DNA from: Autumnicola musiva
GTDB taxonomy: Bacteria > Bacteroidota > Bacteroidia > Flavobacteriales > Flavobacteriaceae
Direction of reading: 5' to 3'
DNA: 64,000 bases
NCBI RefSeq assembly: GCF_031846585.1
Contig: NZ_JAVRHK010000003.1
Location: 186,001 to 250,000, forward strand
This document shows, piece by piece, positions 44,157-51,183 of this stretch (position 1 is its first letter; the number at the start of each line of letters is the position of its first letter). Under the pieces are notes generated by a model, which did no database searches, had not been told where the DNA came from, and saw only the letters and a program-made list of their open reading frames with translations. The position numbers were made by a program, and so were the translations under genes.

Positions 44157-44717
44157 CTAATTATTGGATTCATTATTGGTTTCAGTATTTATAGAATGCA
44201 AAGTAACTTTTGCAGTAATGGGCACATTGGTGCCAATTTTAGCTTTATCTCCATAATAGCCAAAGGCTTTATATGAAGGAAAAAGAAAAGTAACTGTTTC
44301 ACCTTCCTTCATCAGTTTAAGTCCTTCTCTGAGTCCGCTGAAAAGTTTTTCCTGGTCTACGGCATATTCTTTTGTAGGTTTTTCTCCTTCAGCATAAATA
44401 GGCTGGCCGTCCAGAGTGGAAATATTGTAATCAAAAACAACAATATCACCAAATTCAGGCATTTCGGTATTAATGGAATCGGTGTTTTTTTGATTGTAAA
44501 AATACCAGAAGCCGCTGTTGGAAGCAATGTAATTACGAGTACTGTCCTGTTCTATGATTTCCTGAATATAAGCCTCTTCCTGTGAAAGCAGCTGTTTATT
44601 TCTTTGTACCGATTGATCTATATAAGAACCTGAATTCTGGGTAACAGGGTAACGTGCTTCCGGGGGCTTACAGGAAACCACTGCTAAAAATAGGATGATT
44701 AAAATCCTGAATTTCAT
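44157..44717 (-). CDS. gldI: Gliding motility-associated PPIase GldI
   Basis: The 186-residue lipoprotein (VVSC lipobox) with an FKBP domain from about residue 85 (FGDIVVFDYNISTLDG, LREGLKLMKEGETVTFLFPS, FGYYGD) matches GldI, which is needed for gliding and type IX secretion in Flavobacterium johnsoniae. Presence of GldI does not by itself show that the organism glides, as relatives without gliding keep it. Its ATG overlaps the upstream nrnA-like stop by four bases (ATGA). Confidence 0.88.
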   Translation of the reverse strand: MKFRILIILFLAVVSCKPPEARYPVTQNSGSYIDQSVQRNKQLLSQEEAYIQEIIEQDSTRNYIASNSGFWYFYNQKNTDSINTEMPEFGDIVVFDYNISTLDGQPIYAEGEKPTKEYAVDQEKLFSGLREGLKLMKEGETVTFLFPSYKAFGYYGDKAKIGTNVPITAKVTLHSINTETNNESNN

Positions 44718-45730
44718 AGGGATAAATCGTTTTTATATTCCGGCAGGATTCTATTGAATTGTACTACCGTATCATTAAGGGAGCAATCACTTTTTCCTCC
44801 CGCGGCATTAATATGCCCACCGCCATTAAAATGTTTTCTGGCAAAATCGTTTACTGAGAAATCACCTTTGGACCGGAACGATATTTTTATAATATTCTCT
44901 GCCTTATTTTCTATAAAAATTGTAGCAAAAATTATTCCAGCCAGCGAAAGGCCATAGTTTACGAAACCTTCAGTATCTCCTTTTTTAAAGTTATGGCGGT
45001 CCAGTTCCTCCTGGGAGAGGGTGATATAAGCAGTTCTATATTGCTGGATTACTCTTAGATTCTGAAGTGCGGTTCCTAAAAGTTGCAGCCCATTTTCAGA
45101 ATTAGTATCAAAGACCTTATTATGAATAGTAGAATTATCGGCTCCTTTTTCTATGAGATCTGCCACAACCCGGTGAGTTTCACTGGTGGTGGAAGTAAAG
45201 CGGAAGGATCCTGTATCTGTCATTATACCGGTGTAAAGACAGGTGGCAATTTCAGGAGTTATTTTTTTTACTGCCCTTAGTTTTTCAATAAAATGATAAA
45301 CCATCTGGCATGTGGAGCTCATTTCCGCATCGCTATAGGTATAATCGGCATAAGTGGCAGGTTCCTGATGATGGTCAATCATGATGAAAACTGCTTCAGA
45401 TTTCTCCAAAGGTTCCTCCATTAGGCCCGATCTTGATAGGGTATTAAAATCTAAGGTGAAAATTATTTCAGCCTCATCTATAAGTTCATCGGCAATCTGC
45501 TTATTGTTTTCATAAATAAGAACTTCTTCATTTCCCGGAAGCCATTTCAAAAAGTGTGGATAATCATTGGGCGCGATCACTTTTACATTATGTTCTTTTT
45601 CTTTCAAAAAATGCCATAGCGCAAGCGTGGAACCCATTGCATCGCCATCGGGGCCTTTATGCGGAACTATTACAATGTTTTTGGCCCGTGAAAGTTCTGC
45701 GGTGATTTCTAAAATATTTTTTTCTATCAT
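44714..45730 (-). CDS. DHH phosphoesterase, NrnA-like
   Basis: The 338-residue DHH/DHHA1 protein likely degrades short oligoribonucleotides or pAp (NrnA type). Motifs seen: GPDGDAMGS, TLDFNTLSR, MIDHHQEP and the DHHA1 GGGHINAAGG. ATG 45730 is chosen: the frame runs to 45799, but TATCTTTA, a near -7 element (45746-45739), lies inside the extension. The gene is first in a coupled unit with gldI and the dual PPIase. Confidence 0.9.
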   Translation of the reverse strand: MIEKNILEITAELSRAKNIVIVPHKGPDGDAMGSTLALWHFLKEKEHNVKVIAPNDYPHFLKWLPGNEEVLIYENNKQIADELIDEAEIIFTLDFNTLSRSGLMEEPLEKSEAVFIMIDHHQEPATYADYTYSDAEMSSTCQMVYHFIEKLRAVKKITPEIATCLYTGIMTDTGSFRFTSTTSETHRVVADLIEKGADNSTIHNKVFDTNSENGLQLLGTALQNLRVIQQYRTAYITLSQEELDRHNFKKGDTEGFVNYGLSLAGIIFATIFIENKAENIIKISFRSKGDFSVNDFARKHFNGGGHINAAGGKSDCSLNDTVVQFNRILPEYKNDLSL

Positions 45731-45929
45731 ACTACGGGTAAAGATACAATTTATTAGGTTTTTGCTAATAAACGAGCTTCCATTTTTAGTTTGCCGCAAA
45801 GCAACAAAAAATGTAATAGTAATTCTCCTTTTTTCTGACTTTTTCTGTGTTAGGAATGAGGTGTTTAGCGGTAATTTTTAACTTTTTATCTATAATTAAG
45901 ATTCAAAATCATATAAAATTCCAATCCAC

Positions 45930-45959
45930 TTGTAATTGGGGCGGAATTCTTTATTTTTG
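45930..45959 (+). promoter_or_regulatory. Promoter of ndk
   Basis: TTG (45930-45932), 19-bp spacer, TATTTTTG (45952-45959). It matches the Bacteroidota promoter. The ATG at 45982 follows 22 bp later. Confidence 0.75.
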
Positions 45960-45981
45960 CACAAAATTTAAAAAATATATA

Positions 45982-46401
45982 ATGGCAGGAAATAAAACAT
46001 TCACCATGCTAAAACCAGATGCTGTTGAAAACGGTTACACTGGGGCAATTTTGGAACAAATTACCGCTTCAGGTTTTAGAATAGTGGCGATGAAGCTTAC
46101 ACAGATGACCAAGGCTGATGCCGAAAAGTTTTATGATATCCATAAGGAGCGTCCCTTCTTTGGAGAACTGGTAGAATTTATGACCCGCGGACCTATTGTT
46201 GCGGCTATTCTTGAAAAGGAAAATGCTGTTGAAGATTTCAGGACGCTTATAGGAGCTACAAATCCTGAAGAAGCTGCTGAAGGAACCATCAGAAAGAAAT
46301 ATGCAACTTCTATTGGTGAGAATGCTGTGCATGGAAGTGATAGTGATGAAAATGCCGGGATTGAAGGTTCATTTCATTTTGCCGGAAGGGAAATATTTTA
46401 A
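45982..46401 (+). CDS. ndk: Nucleoside diphosphate kinase
   Basis: The 139-residue enzyme exchanges gamma phosphates between NTPs and NDPs. It has TFTMLKPDAV at the start and the catalytic His in the signature NAVHGSDSDENA. Full length and typical. The frame stays open upstream to 45847, but the promoter lies within that stretch, so the start is ATG 45982. It is divergent from the nrnA-gldI unit. Confidence 0.97.
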   Translation: MAGNKTFTMLKPDAVENGYTGAILEQITASGFRIVAMKLTQMTKADAEKFYDIHKERPFFGELVEFMTRGPIVAAILEKENAVEDFRTLIGATNPEEAAEGTIRKKYATSIGENAVHGSDSDENAGIEGSFHFAGREIF

Positions 46402-46515
46402 TCTCAGTAAGGTTTAATTTTCCAAGGCTCACCTTGAAAGTTTGAAGTCGTTTTTCGATTTATACCTCATGAGCTTCTTCGGGATTTTTGATATAACCGC
46501 CGAAAGTTACACGTA

Positions 46516-46632
46516 GAGGCTGTTTAAGAAGTTCTATTTTGTCAGGCTGAATATTGATCTCAGGATTGGAATTCAGACGAAGCTGAAAAAATTTCGGCTG
46601 GACATTATAACATTAACTTTTTAAACAGCTTC
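46516..46632. repeat. Imperfect 18-bp inverted repeat, MITE-like
   Basis: GAGGCTGTTTAAGAAGTT (46516-46533) and AACTTTTTAAACAGCTTC (46615-46632) are inverted copies with 16 of 18 matches, enclosing 81 bp without an open frame. T6 follows on the plus strand, so RNA from ndk could end here. The termini resemble small non-autonomous transposon ends, but no target-site duplication is evident. Confidence 0.45.
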
Positions 46633-46669
46633 TTTTTTATCCCGATTTTAAAAGTTGTCTTTCTTTCAG

Positions 46670-47299
46670 TTATTTTTGAGCATCACCGGTCATTGGTACA
46701 AAATTTACGAGCAAAAGAGTTTTTTCTCTAAAGGTGTTTTTTCCCTCCCGGGTTATTATTACCAGTTCCTGAGACTTTCGGCCTACGGGAGCCAGAAGCC
46801 GCCCACCAATTTTTAGCTGTTCTTTTAAGGTCTCCGGTACTTCAGGTGGGGCTGCGGTAAGAACAATGGCATCAAAAGGGGCTTTTTCAGGCCAGCCTGT
46901 ATAACCATCAGCATTTCGGGTGTGGACATTTTTTATGCCGGTATTATTGAGATTTTCAACGGCATACTCATGCAGCCAGTCAACAATTTCTATACTGTAG
47001 ACTTCTTTTGCAAGTTGGGAAAGCACAGCGGCATTGTAACCACAGCCTGTGCCAATTTCCAGGACAGTTTCCTCAGGTTGCAGTTGCAGGTGCTGCGCCA
47101 TGTAACCAACAATGTACGGCTGACTAATAGTTTGTCCTTTCCCAATAGGCAGTGGACTATCATCATATGCCTTATGTTTCATGTCGTCAGGAATATAATG
47201 GACCCTGTCTACTTCCTGCATGGCACGGAGGACCCTGTGGTTATTTATTCCTCTTTTCTCCAGTTGAAGGCTAATCATTTCCTCTTTTGATGTATTCAT
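46670..47299 (-). CDS. pcm: Protein-L-isoaspartate O-methyltransferase
   Basis: The 209-residue SAM-dependent repair enzyme methylates isoaspartyl residues in damaged proteins. Motifs: PLPIGKGQTISQPYIV, VLEIGTGCGYNAAVLSQL (SAM site) and DAIVLTAAPPEVPETL. It is complete and normal in length. It converges with ndk. Confidence 0.94.
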   Translation of the reverse strand: MNTSKEEMISLQLEKRGINNHRVLRAMQEVDRVHYIPDDMKHKAYDDSPLPIGKGQTISQPYIVGYMAQHLQLQPEETVLEIGTGCGYNAAVLSQLAKEVYSIEIVDWLHEYAVENLNNTGIKNVHTRNADGYTGWPEKAPFDAIVLTAAPPEVPETLKEQLKIGGRLLAPVGRKSQELVIITREGKNTFREKTLLLVNFVPMTGDAQK

Positions 47300-47430
47300 C
47301 TCTTTCGGGTTTTAGAAAAGGGAGTACTAAATATAAAAAATATAAACTGCTCAACCTGAATAGTACAGTGAACTTCTGATAAAAAGAAGCAGGCTATCCT
47401 AATGATAATATTTTTATTTTTGTCTACAGT

Positions 47431-47727
47431 CTACCTCAGTACCAACTTTTTTACCAATTCCCGTCCAAGTTCCTCATTTAGCATTTTAATTATTTTATCT
47501 TTTCCATAGCTTAATTCCTCGCGAAGAACAGAAGAGCTTAGTTGCACATATAGCGTGGAACCTTCAAGTTTAATAGCAGTAGTATATTTTTGAATAGCGG
47601 GACCCATTTGCTCATTCCATACCTCTCTTACCGTAACCTTATCCAGGCCTTTTTGTAATTTATTATGGTCTACAAACTCCTTCAGTACATCTCCTATACT
47701 CATATTTTCACTATTCCTCTTTTTCAT
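47431..47727 (-). CDS. DUF721 (DciA-like) protein
   Basis: The 98-residue protein of the DUF721 family, which includes DciA, the ancestral loader of the replicative helicase. Seen: SIGDVLKEFVDHNKLQKGLDKVTVREVWNEQMGP and LYVQLSSSVLREELSYGKDKII, a KH-like fold. It is shorter than proteobacterial DciA. It overlaps the end of the lipoprotein gene by 17 bp if ATG 47727 is used; ATG 47703 would avoid the overlap. Link to replication is inferred from family and recF nearby. Confidence 0.82.
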   Translation of the reverse strand: MKKRNSENMSIGDVLKEFVDHNKLQKGLDKVTVREVWNEQMGPAIQKYTTAIKLEGSTLYVQLSSSVLREELSYGKDKIIKMLNEELGRELVKKLVLR

Positions 47728-48148
47728 CTGCTGTTACGTCTATGGGTTCATATTTGTTATAATGGTAAATCACCCCATTGGCATTTATAAGGCTTAGTTT
47801 ACCGGCTTCTGCAGTTATTACTGTTTCTTTCCAGGAAGAATATGGTGTTTTATAATACAACCTTAAGCTGTCATTTTCTGTTTTAGCTGTAATTTCTTCT
47901 GTTTGTCCGGCATTGGTAAAAGAGCCGTCAAAATGTGGTTGCACCTTTTTTCTGAAACCTCTCTTATCCTTCAGGTGAAGGAAATCCACATAAGGGCTCA
48001 TGCTATAATCTTTAACGGAGTCTTCTGAAAATTCCACCCGGTCAATTTCCCAATATCCATTAAGGTGCTTAAGCTGCGCTCCAGGATTGGGTTTTTCACA
48101 GCTTAATAAGATAATAGCCGGAAGAAATATTAAAAGAAAATTTTTCAC
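47711..48148 (-). CDS. Small lipoprotein between recF and the DciA-like gene
   Basis: The 145-residue protein has a leader MKNFLLIFLPAIILLSC, so it is a lipoprotein. The rest is a lipocalin-like beta domain (LNGYWEIDRVEFSED, TEEITAKTEND). No function is known. It starts with GTG, whose GTGA overlaps the recF stop by four bases, and its end overlaps the DciA-like gene, so all three are coupled. Confidence 0.75.
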   Translation of the reverse strand: MKNFLLIFLPAIILLSCEKPNPGAQLKHLNGYWEIDRVEFSEDSVKDYSMSPYVDFLHLKDKRGFRKKVQPHFDGSFTNAGQTEEITAKTENDSLRLYYKTPYSSWKETVITAEAGKLSLINANGVIYHYNKYEPIDVTADEKEE

Positions 48149-49224
48149 AATTTAAAGATTTTATAGGACTGATTACTTTCCTTCACCACCTTTTCAGTTC
48201 TCTCTGCATGGGTATCACTTATGAAAATTTGCCCCAATTCGTTAGTGGCCACCAGTGCTACAATATGTCCTACACGCTGTTCATCGAGCTTGTCAAAAAT
48301 ATCGTCCAGTAACAAAACAGGGGTGACCTTGCTAATTTCTTTTATAAAATCGAACTGGGCCAGTTTTAGAGCAACTAAAAATGATTTTTGCTGTCCCTGG
48401 GAGCCAAATTTTTTGATGGGATGGCCTTCAATTTCAAAGTTGAGGTCATCTTTATGAATGCCCACACCGGTATATTGCAGTGCCATATCTTTTTGCAGGT
48501 TTTCTTCCAGCAGGTCCTTCAGGTCATTATCAAATAACTGACTTTTATAGGAAATATTAACCGGCTCCTTATTATTAGTAATATCGCCGTAGCGTTTGTT
48601 GAATATCGGAATAAATTCCGCTAGAAATTTTTTGCGTTTTTCAAATAACTCCTGCCCGAGTTCAGCTAATTGCATGTTATAAACTTCCAGCGTATCACGG
48701 TCAAAAGAATTATTAGCAGCAAAATATTTCAGTAAAGAATTACGCTGCGAAACAAGCTTACCATATTGCAGAAGGTAATTAAGGTAAACATTATCACTCT
48801 GCGAAATTACGCCATCAATAAATTTACGCCGTGTTTCACTTCCTTCCACAATTAAATCACGGTCTGCAGGAGAAATAATAACGGTAGGGATAAAGCCTAT
48901 ATGTTCGCTGAATTTCTCGTAAGGTTTATTATTCCTTTTAATAACTTTTTTCTGGCCGCGTTTGGCACTTACCAGTATATGTTCTTCTTTTTGGTTCTTT
49001 TCAAACTCCCCTTCAACAACAAAAAAATCAGAATCGTGATTAATATTCTGGCTGGTAATAGGGTTAAAATAGCTTTTTCCGAAGGATAAATGATATATAC
49101 TGTCCAGAACGTTAGTCTTCCCAACTCCGTTATGTCCCACAAGGCAATTGATTTTTGAATCAAACTGAAATGTTTCTGATTCCAGGTTTTTATAATTGAG
49201 CAAGGAGAGTTGTTTTAAAAACAT
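48145..49224 (-). CDS. recF: DNA replication/repair protein RecF
   Basis: The 359-residue SMC-like ATPase loads RecA at gaps and helps restart forks. Walker A is GHNGVGKTNVLDSIY, the signature is FGSQGQQKSFLVALKLAQ and Walker B is PVLLLDDIFDKLDEQR. It is full length. It is not next to dnaA or dnaN here, but heads a coupled unit with a lipoprotein and a DciA-like gene. It is divergent from the TPR membrane protein. Confidence 0.95.
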   Translation of the reverse strand: MFLKQLSLLNYKNLESETFQFDSKINCLVGHNGVGKTNVLDSIYHLSFGKSYFNPITSQNINHDSDFFVVEGEFEKNQKEEHILVSAKRGQKKVIKRNNKPYEKFSEHIGFIPTVIISPADRDLIVEGSETRRKFIDGVISQSDNVYLNYLLQYGKLVSQRNSLLKYFAANNSFDRDTLEVYNMQLAELGQELFEKRKKFLAEFIPIFNKRYGDITNNKEPVNISYKSQLFDNDLKDLLEENLQKDMALQYTGVGIHKDDLNFEIEGHPIKKFGSQGQQKSFLVALKLAQFDFIKEISKVTPVLLLDDIFDKLDEQRVGHIVALVATNELGQIFISDTHAERTEKVVKESNQSYKIFKL

Positions 49225-49342
49225 AAATTACTGATAATCAACATATAAAAAGTTACTAATTTGGTGTATTCTTCTACTGCGAATGACCCCAAATTATCTA
49301 AAAAATACAAATAAATTCTCTTTTAATTTTGAATAAAAATCA

Positions 49343-49350
49343 TATTTTTG
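49343..49350 (+). promoter_or_regulatory. -7 element upstream of the TPR-ribH unit
   Basis: TATTTTTG matches TAnnTTTG and ends 19 bp before ATG 49370. No well-placed -33 box is seen. Confidence 0.5.
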
Positions 49351-49369
49351 CCACGCATAAAATGATTAT

Positions 49370-50140
49370 ATGGCAACGTACAAGAAAAAAGGCTATAAAC
49401 CTTCCAATAAAGAAGAAGAACAAAAACATGTAGAGGAAGAATCTACAACTGCAGAAGTTTTTAACTCTCTTGATGAAGGAGCCGGCAAAACTGAAACATG
49501 GGTGGCCGAGAACCAAAAGTACATTTATATTATTGTGGGTTTGGCAGTTATAATAGCTCTGGGTTATCTTGCTTACGAAAACTGGATTCAGGAGCCAAAA
49601 GAAGCCGAGGCTGCTAATGAAATGGCTCAGGCACAGGATTATTTTGCAGGAGCTCTTAATACCACCGGTACTCAAAGTGATTCCTTGTACACCATGTCCC
49701 TTAACGGAGGTGAAGGAAAATATGGTTTTGTTGATATAATTAATAATTACGGTGGAACCGACGCAGCCAATATTGCCAGTTATCATGCTGGTTTTGCAAG
49801 TTTGCGTATAGGAAACTACCAGGACGCTATAAATTATCTGGAAGACTACGACGCTGATGATGAAATAACTTCGGTACTTGCCGTTGGTGGAATAGGAGAT
49901 GCTTTTATGCAACTGGATCAGCCGGAGGAGGCTTTAGGTTATTATGCTGAAGCTGCAAATATGAAGTCTAATTCTTTTACCACTCCTAAATTTTTACTTA
50001 AAGCAGCAATTACGGCCTTGGAATTAGGGCAGGCGGGCCAGGCAGAGGAGTATCTTACTAAACTGAAAGAAGAATATCCTGATACTCCTGAAGCTGAAAG
50101 AGTTGCAGTTTATATGGGCCAGGCTCAGGCAATGAAATAA
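49370..50140 (+). CDS. TPR membrane protein (YfgM-like)
   Basis: The 256-residue protein has a charged N-terminus, one membrane helix at about residues 48-68 (YIYIIVGLAVIIALGYLAY) and a periplasmic TPR domain (SYHAGFASLRIGNYQDAINYL, DAFMQLDQPEEALGYYAEA, QAEEYLTKLKEEYPDTPEA). The layout matches YfgM, which works with the SecYEG/PpiD chaperone complex in E. coli; that role here is inference. ribH follows after 6 bp. Confidence 0.85.
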   Translation: MATYKKKGYKPSNKEEEQKHVEEESTTAEVFNSLDEGAGKTETWVAENQKYIYIIVGLAVIIALGYLAYENWIQEPKEAEAANEMAQAQDYFAGALNTTGTQSDSLYTMSLNGGEGKYGFVDIINNYGGTDAANIASYHAGFASLRIGNYQDAINYLEDYDADDEITSVLAVGGIGDAFMQLDQPEEALGYYAEAANMKSNSFTTPKFLLKAAITALELGQAGQAEEYLTKLKEEYPDTPEAERVAVYMGQAQAMK

Positions 50141-50146
50141 AAAATT

Positions 50147-50644
50147 ATGGCTACTGAAGGAAATAACCTGTCAGAATACGATAAAAATACAATCCCAAAC
50201 GCGAAAGATTTTCGGTTTGGGATTGTTGTTTCAGAATGGAACGAAGAAATTACCGAAGGACTTTTTAATGGTGCTTTTAGCGCGCTGAAGGAAAACGGGG
50301 TGCTGGAAGAAAGAATTGTAAGGTGGGATGTGCCGGGTAGTTTTGAGCTTATCTACGGCTGTAAAAAAATGCAGCAAAGTTATGATATGCTTGATGCTGT
50401 TATTGCTATTGGAAGTGTAATTGAAGGAGAAACCAAACATTTTGATTTCGTGTGCCAGGGAGTAACCCAGGGTATTAAAGATTTGAATATTCAAAGTGAT
50501 ATTCCTGTGATTTTTTGTGTATTGACAGACCAAAATAAGCAGCAGGCTATAGACCGCTCCGGTGGGAAGCATGGCAATAAAGGAACTGAAGCTGCCATTG
50601 CCGCCATTAAAATGGCTCAGCTGCGTAAAGATGCACGGTTCTGA
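50147..50644 (+). CDS. ribH: 6,7-dimethyl-8-ribityllumazine synthase
   Basis: The 165-residue enzyme condenses ribityl-amino-pyrimidinedione with dihydroxybutanone phosphate, the penultimate step of riboflavin synthesis. Motifs: WDVPGSFELIYGCKK, IAIGSVIEGETKHFDFV (catalytic His) and GGKHGNKGTEAA (phosphate site). Complete. It is in one unit with the TPR membrane protein. Confidence 0.95.
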   Translation: MATEGNNLSEYDKNTIPNAKDFRFGIVVSEWNEEITEGLFNGAFSALKENGVLEERIVRWDVPGSFELIYGCKKMQQSYDMLDAVIAIGSVIEGETKHFDFVCQGVTQGIKDLNIQSDIPVIFCVLTDQNKQQAIDRSGGKHGNKGTEAAIAAIKMAQLRKDARF

Positions 50645-50800
50645 AAAGTGAAAAAAAGTAAGAGCCAGAAGTACAAAGTTGGAAATTCTGAAAAAGTGGA
50701 AAGTGGAGTGTTAAAAAAGTGATGGGTTGTGGGTTGTTACGTTTTAACAGACAACAGACAAACCTTAAACTTTAAAACCTGAACCCTTCAGGAAGCGGCA
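50641..50800. repeat. Intergenic mosaic with 7-bp period
   Basis: After ribH the DNA reads in successive heptads such as GAAAAGT, GAAAAAA, CAGACAA, CAGACAA, ACCTTAA, ACTTTAA, AACCTGA, ACCCTTC. Several of these also occur in the gap at 61.2-61.5 kb in the same order. It is not coding. The 245 bp to the next gene hold nothing else that I recognise. Confidence 0.5.
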
Positions 50801-50889
50801 TCATTATTGTTATTTATAAATTGCTCATTCAGGCTTCGGAAAATAGAAGCTTTTTGAGTAAATTTGAAGTACCACTAAAAATCTACATT

Positions 50890-51183
50890 TTGAGAGTCAA
50901 CTTCCTAAAAAGTAAAAAAAATGCACGTTATAATTACACACCCAGGTATTATAAGGGGAAAGATACGGGCAATATTTACAGTTTTGATTCCAAATTCAAT
51001 AAATATAAAGAAGCTACCAATGCAATAGATTTTGGATCACATTGGTCTGAAGCGCGTAAATCCAGCAGGACCCGCGGTAACCGGGAAATCAATAAAAGAG
51101 TGGTTTATATTATTTTGATACTTCTGTTTATTTTCCTTTGGATTATAGATTTTGATTTATCCATCTTCTCGAATGCTCAATAA
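50890..51183 (+). CDS. Small basic membrane protein upstream of mutL
   Basis: The protein of about 97 residues has a basic, Tyr-rich N-terminal half (RYNYTPRYYKGKDTGN), SRTRGNRE, and a single C-terminal membrane helix (VVYIILILLFIFLWII). It seems conserved in Flavobacteria at this site, sometimes named 'riboflavin synthase subunit beta' because of ribH, a name I find unsupported. The start is uncertain: TTG 50890 gives MRVNFLKSKKN; the frame extends to TTG 50821. Its TAA directly abuts the mutL ATG. Confidence 0.65.
   Translation: MRVNFLKSKKNARYNYTPRYYKGKDTGNIYSFDSKFNKYKEATNAIDFGSHWSEARKSSRTRGNREINKRVVYIILILLFIFLWIIDFDLSIFSNAQ

Noticed and set aside
45847..45981. N-terminal extension of ndk
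   Set aside because: It contains the promoter, and the normal Ndk sequence starts at ATG 45982.
47415..47422. Perfect TATTTTTG on the plus strand
   Set aside because: No plus-strand gene follows; the next genes are on the minus strand. Probably chance in AT-rich DNA.
48820..48850. Partial parS-like GTTTCAC segment
   Set aside because: Only about half of the consensus TGTTTCACGTGAAACA is present and it lies inside recF.
49340..49912. Minus-strand frame of 190 codons opposite the TPR membrane protein
   Set aside because: It is a shadow of the coding strand, rich in hydrophobic residues by reverse complement of acidic codons.
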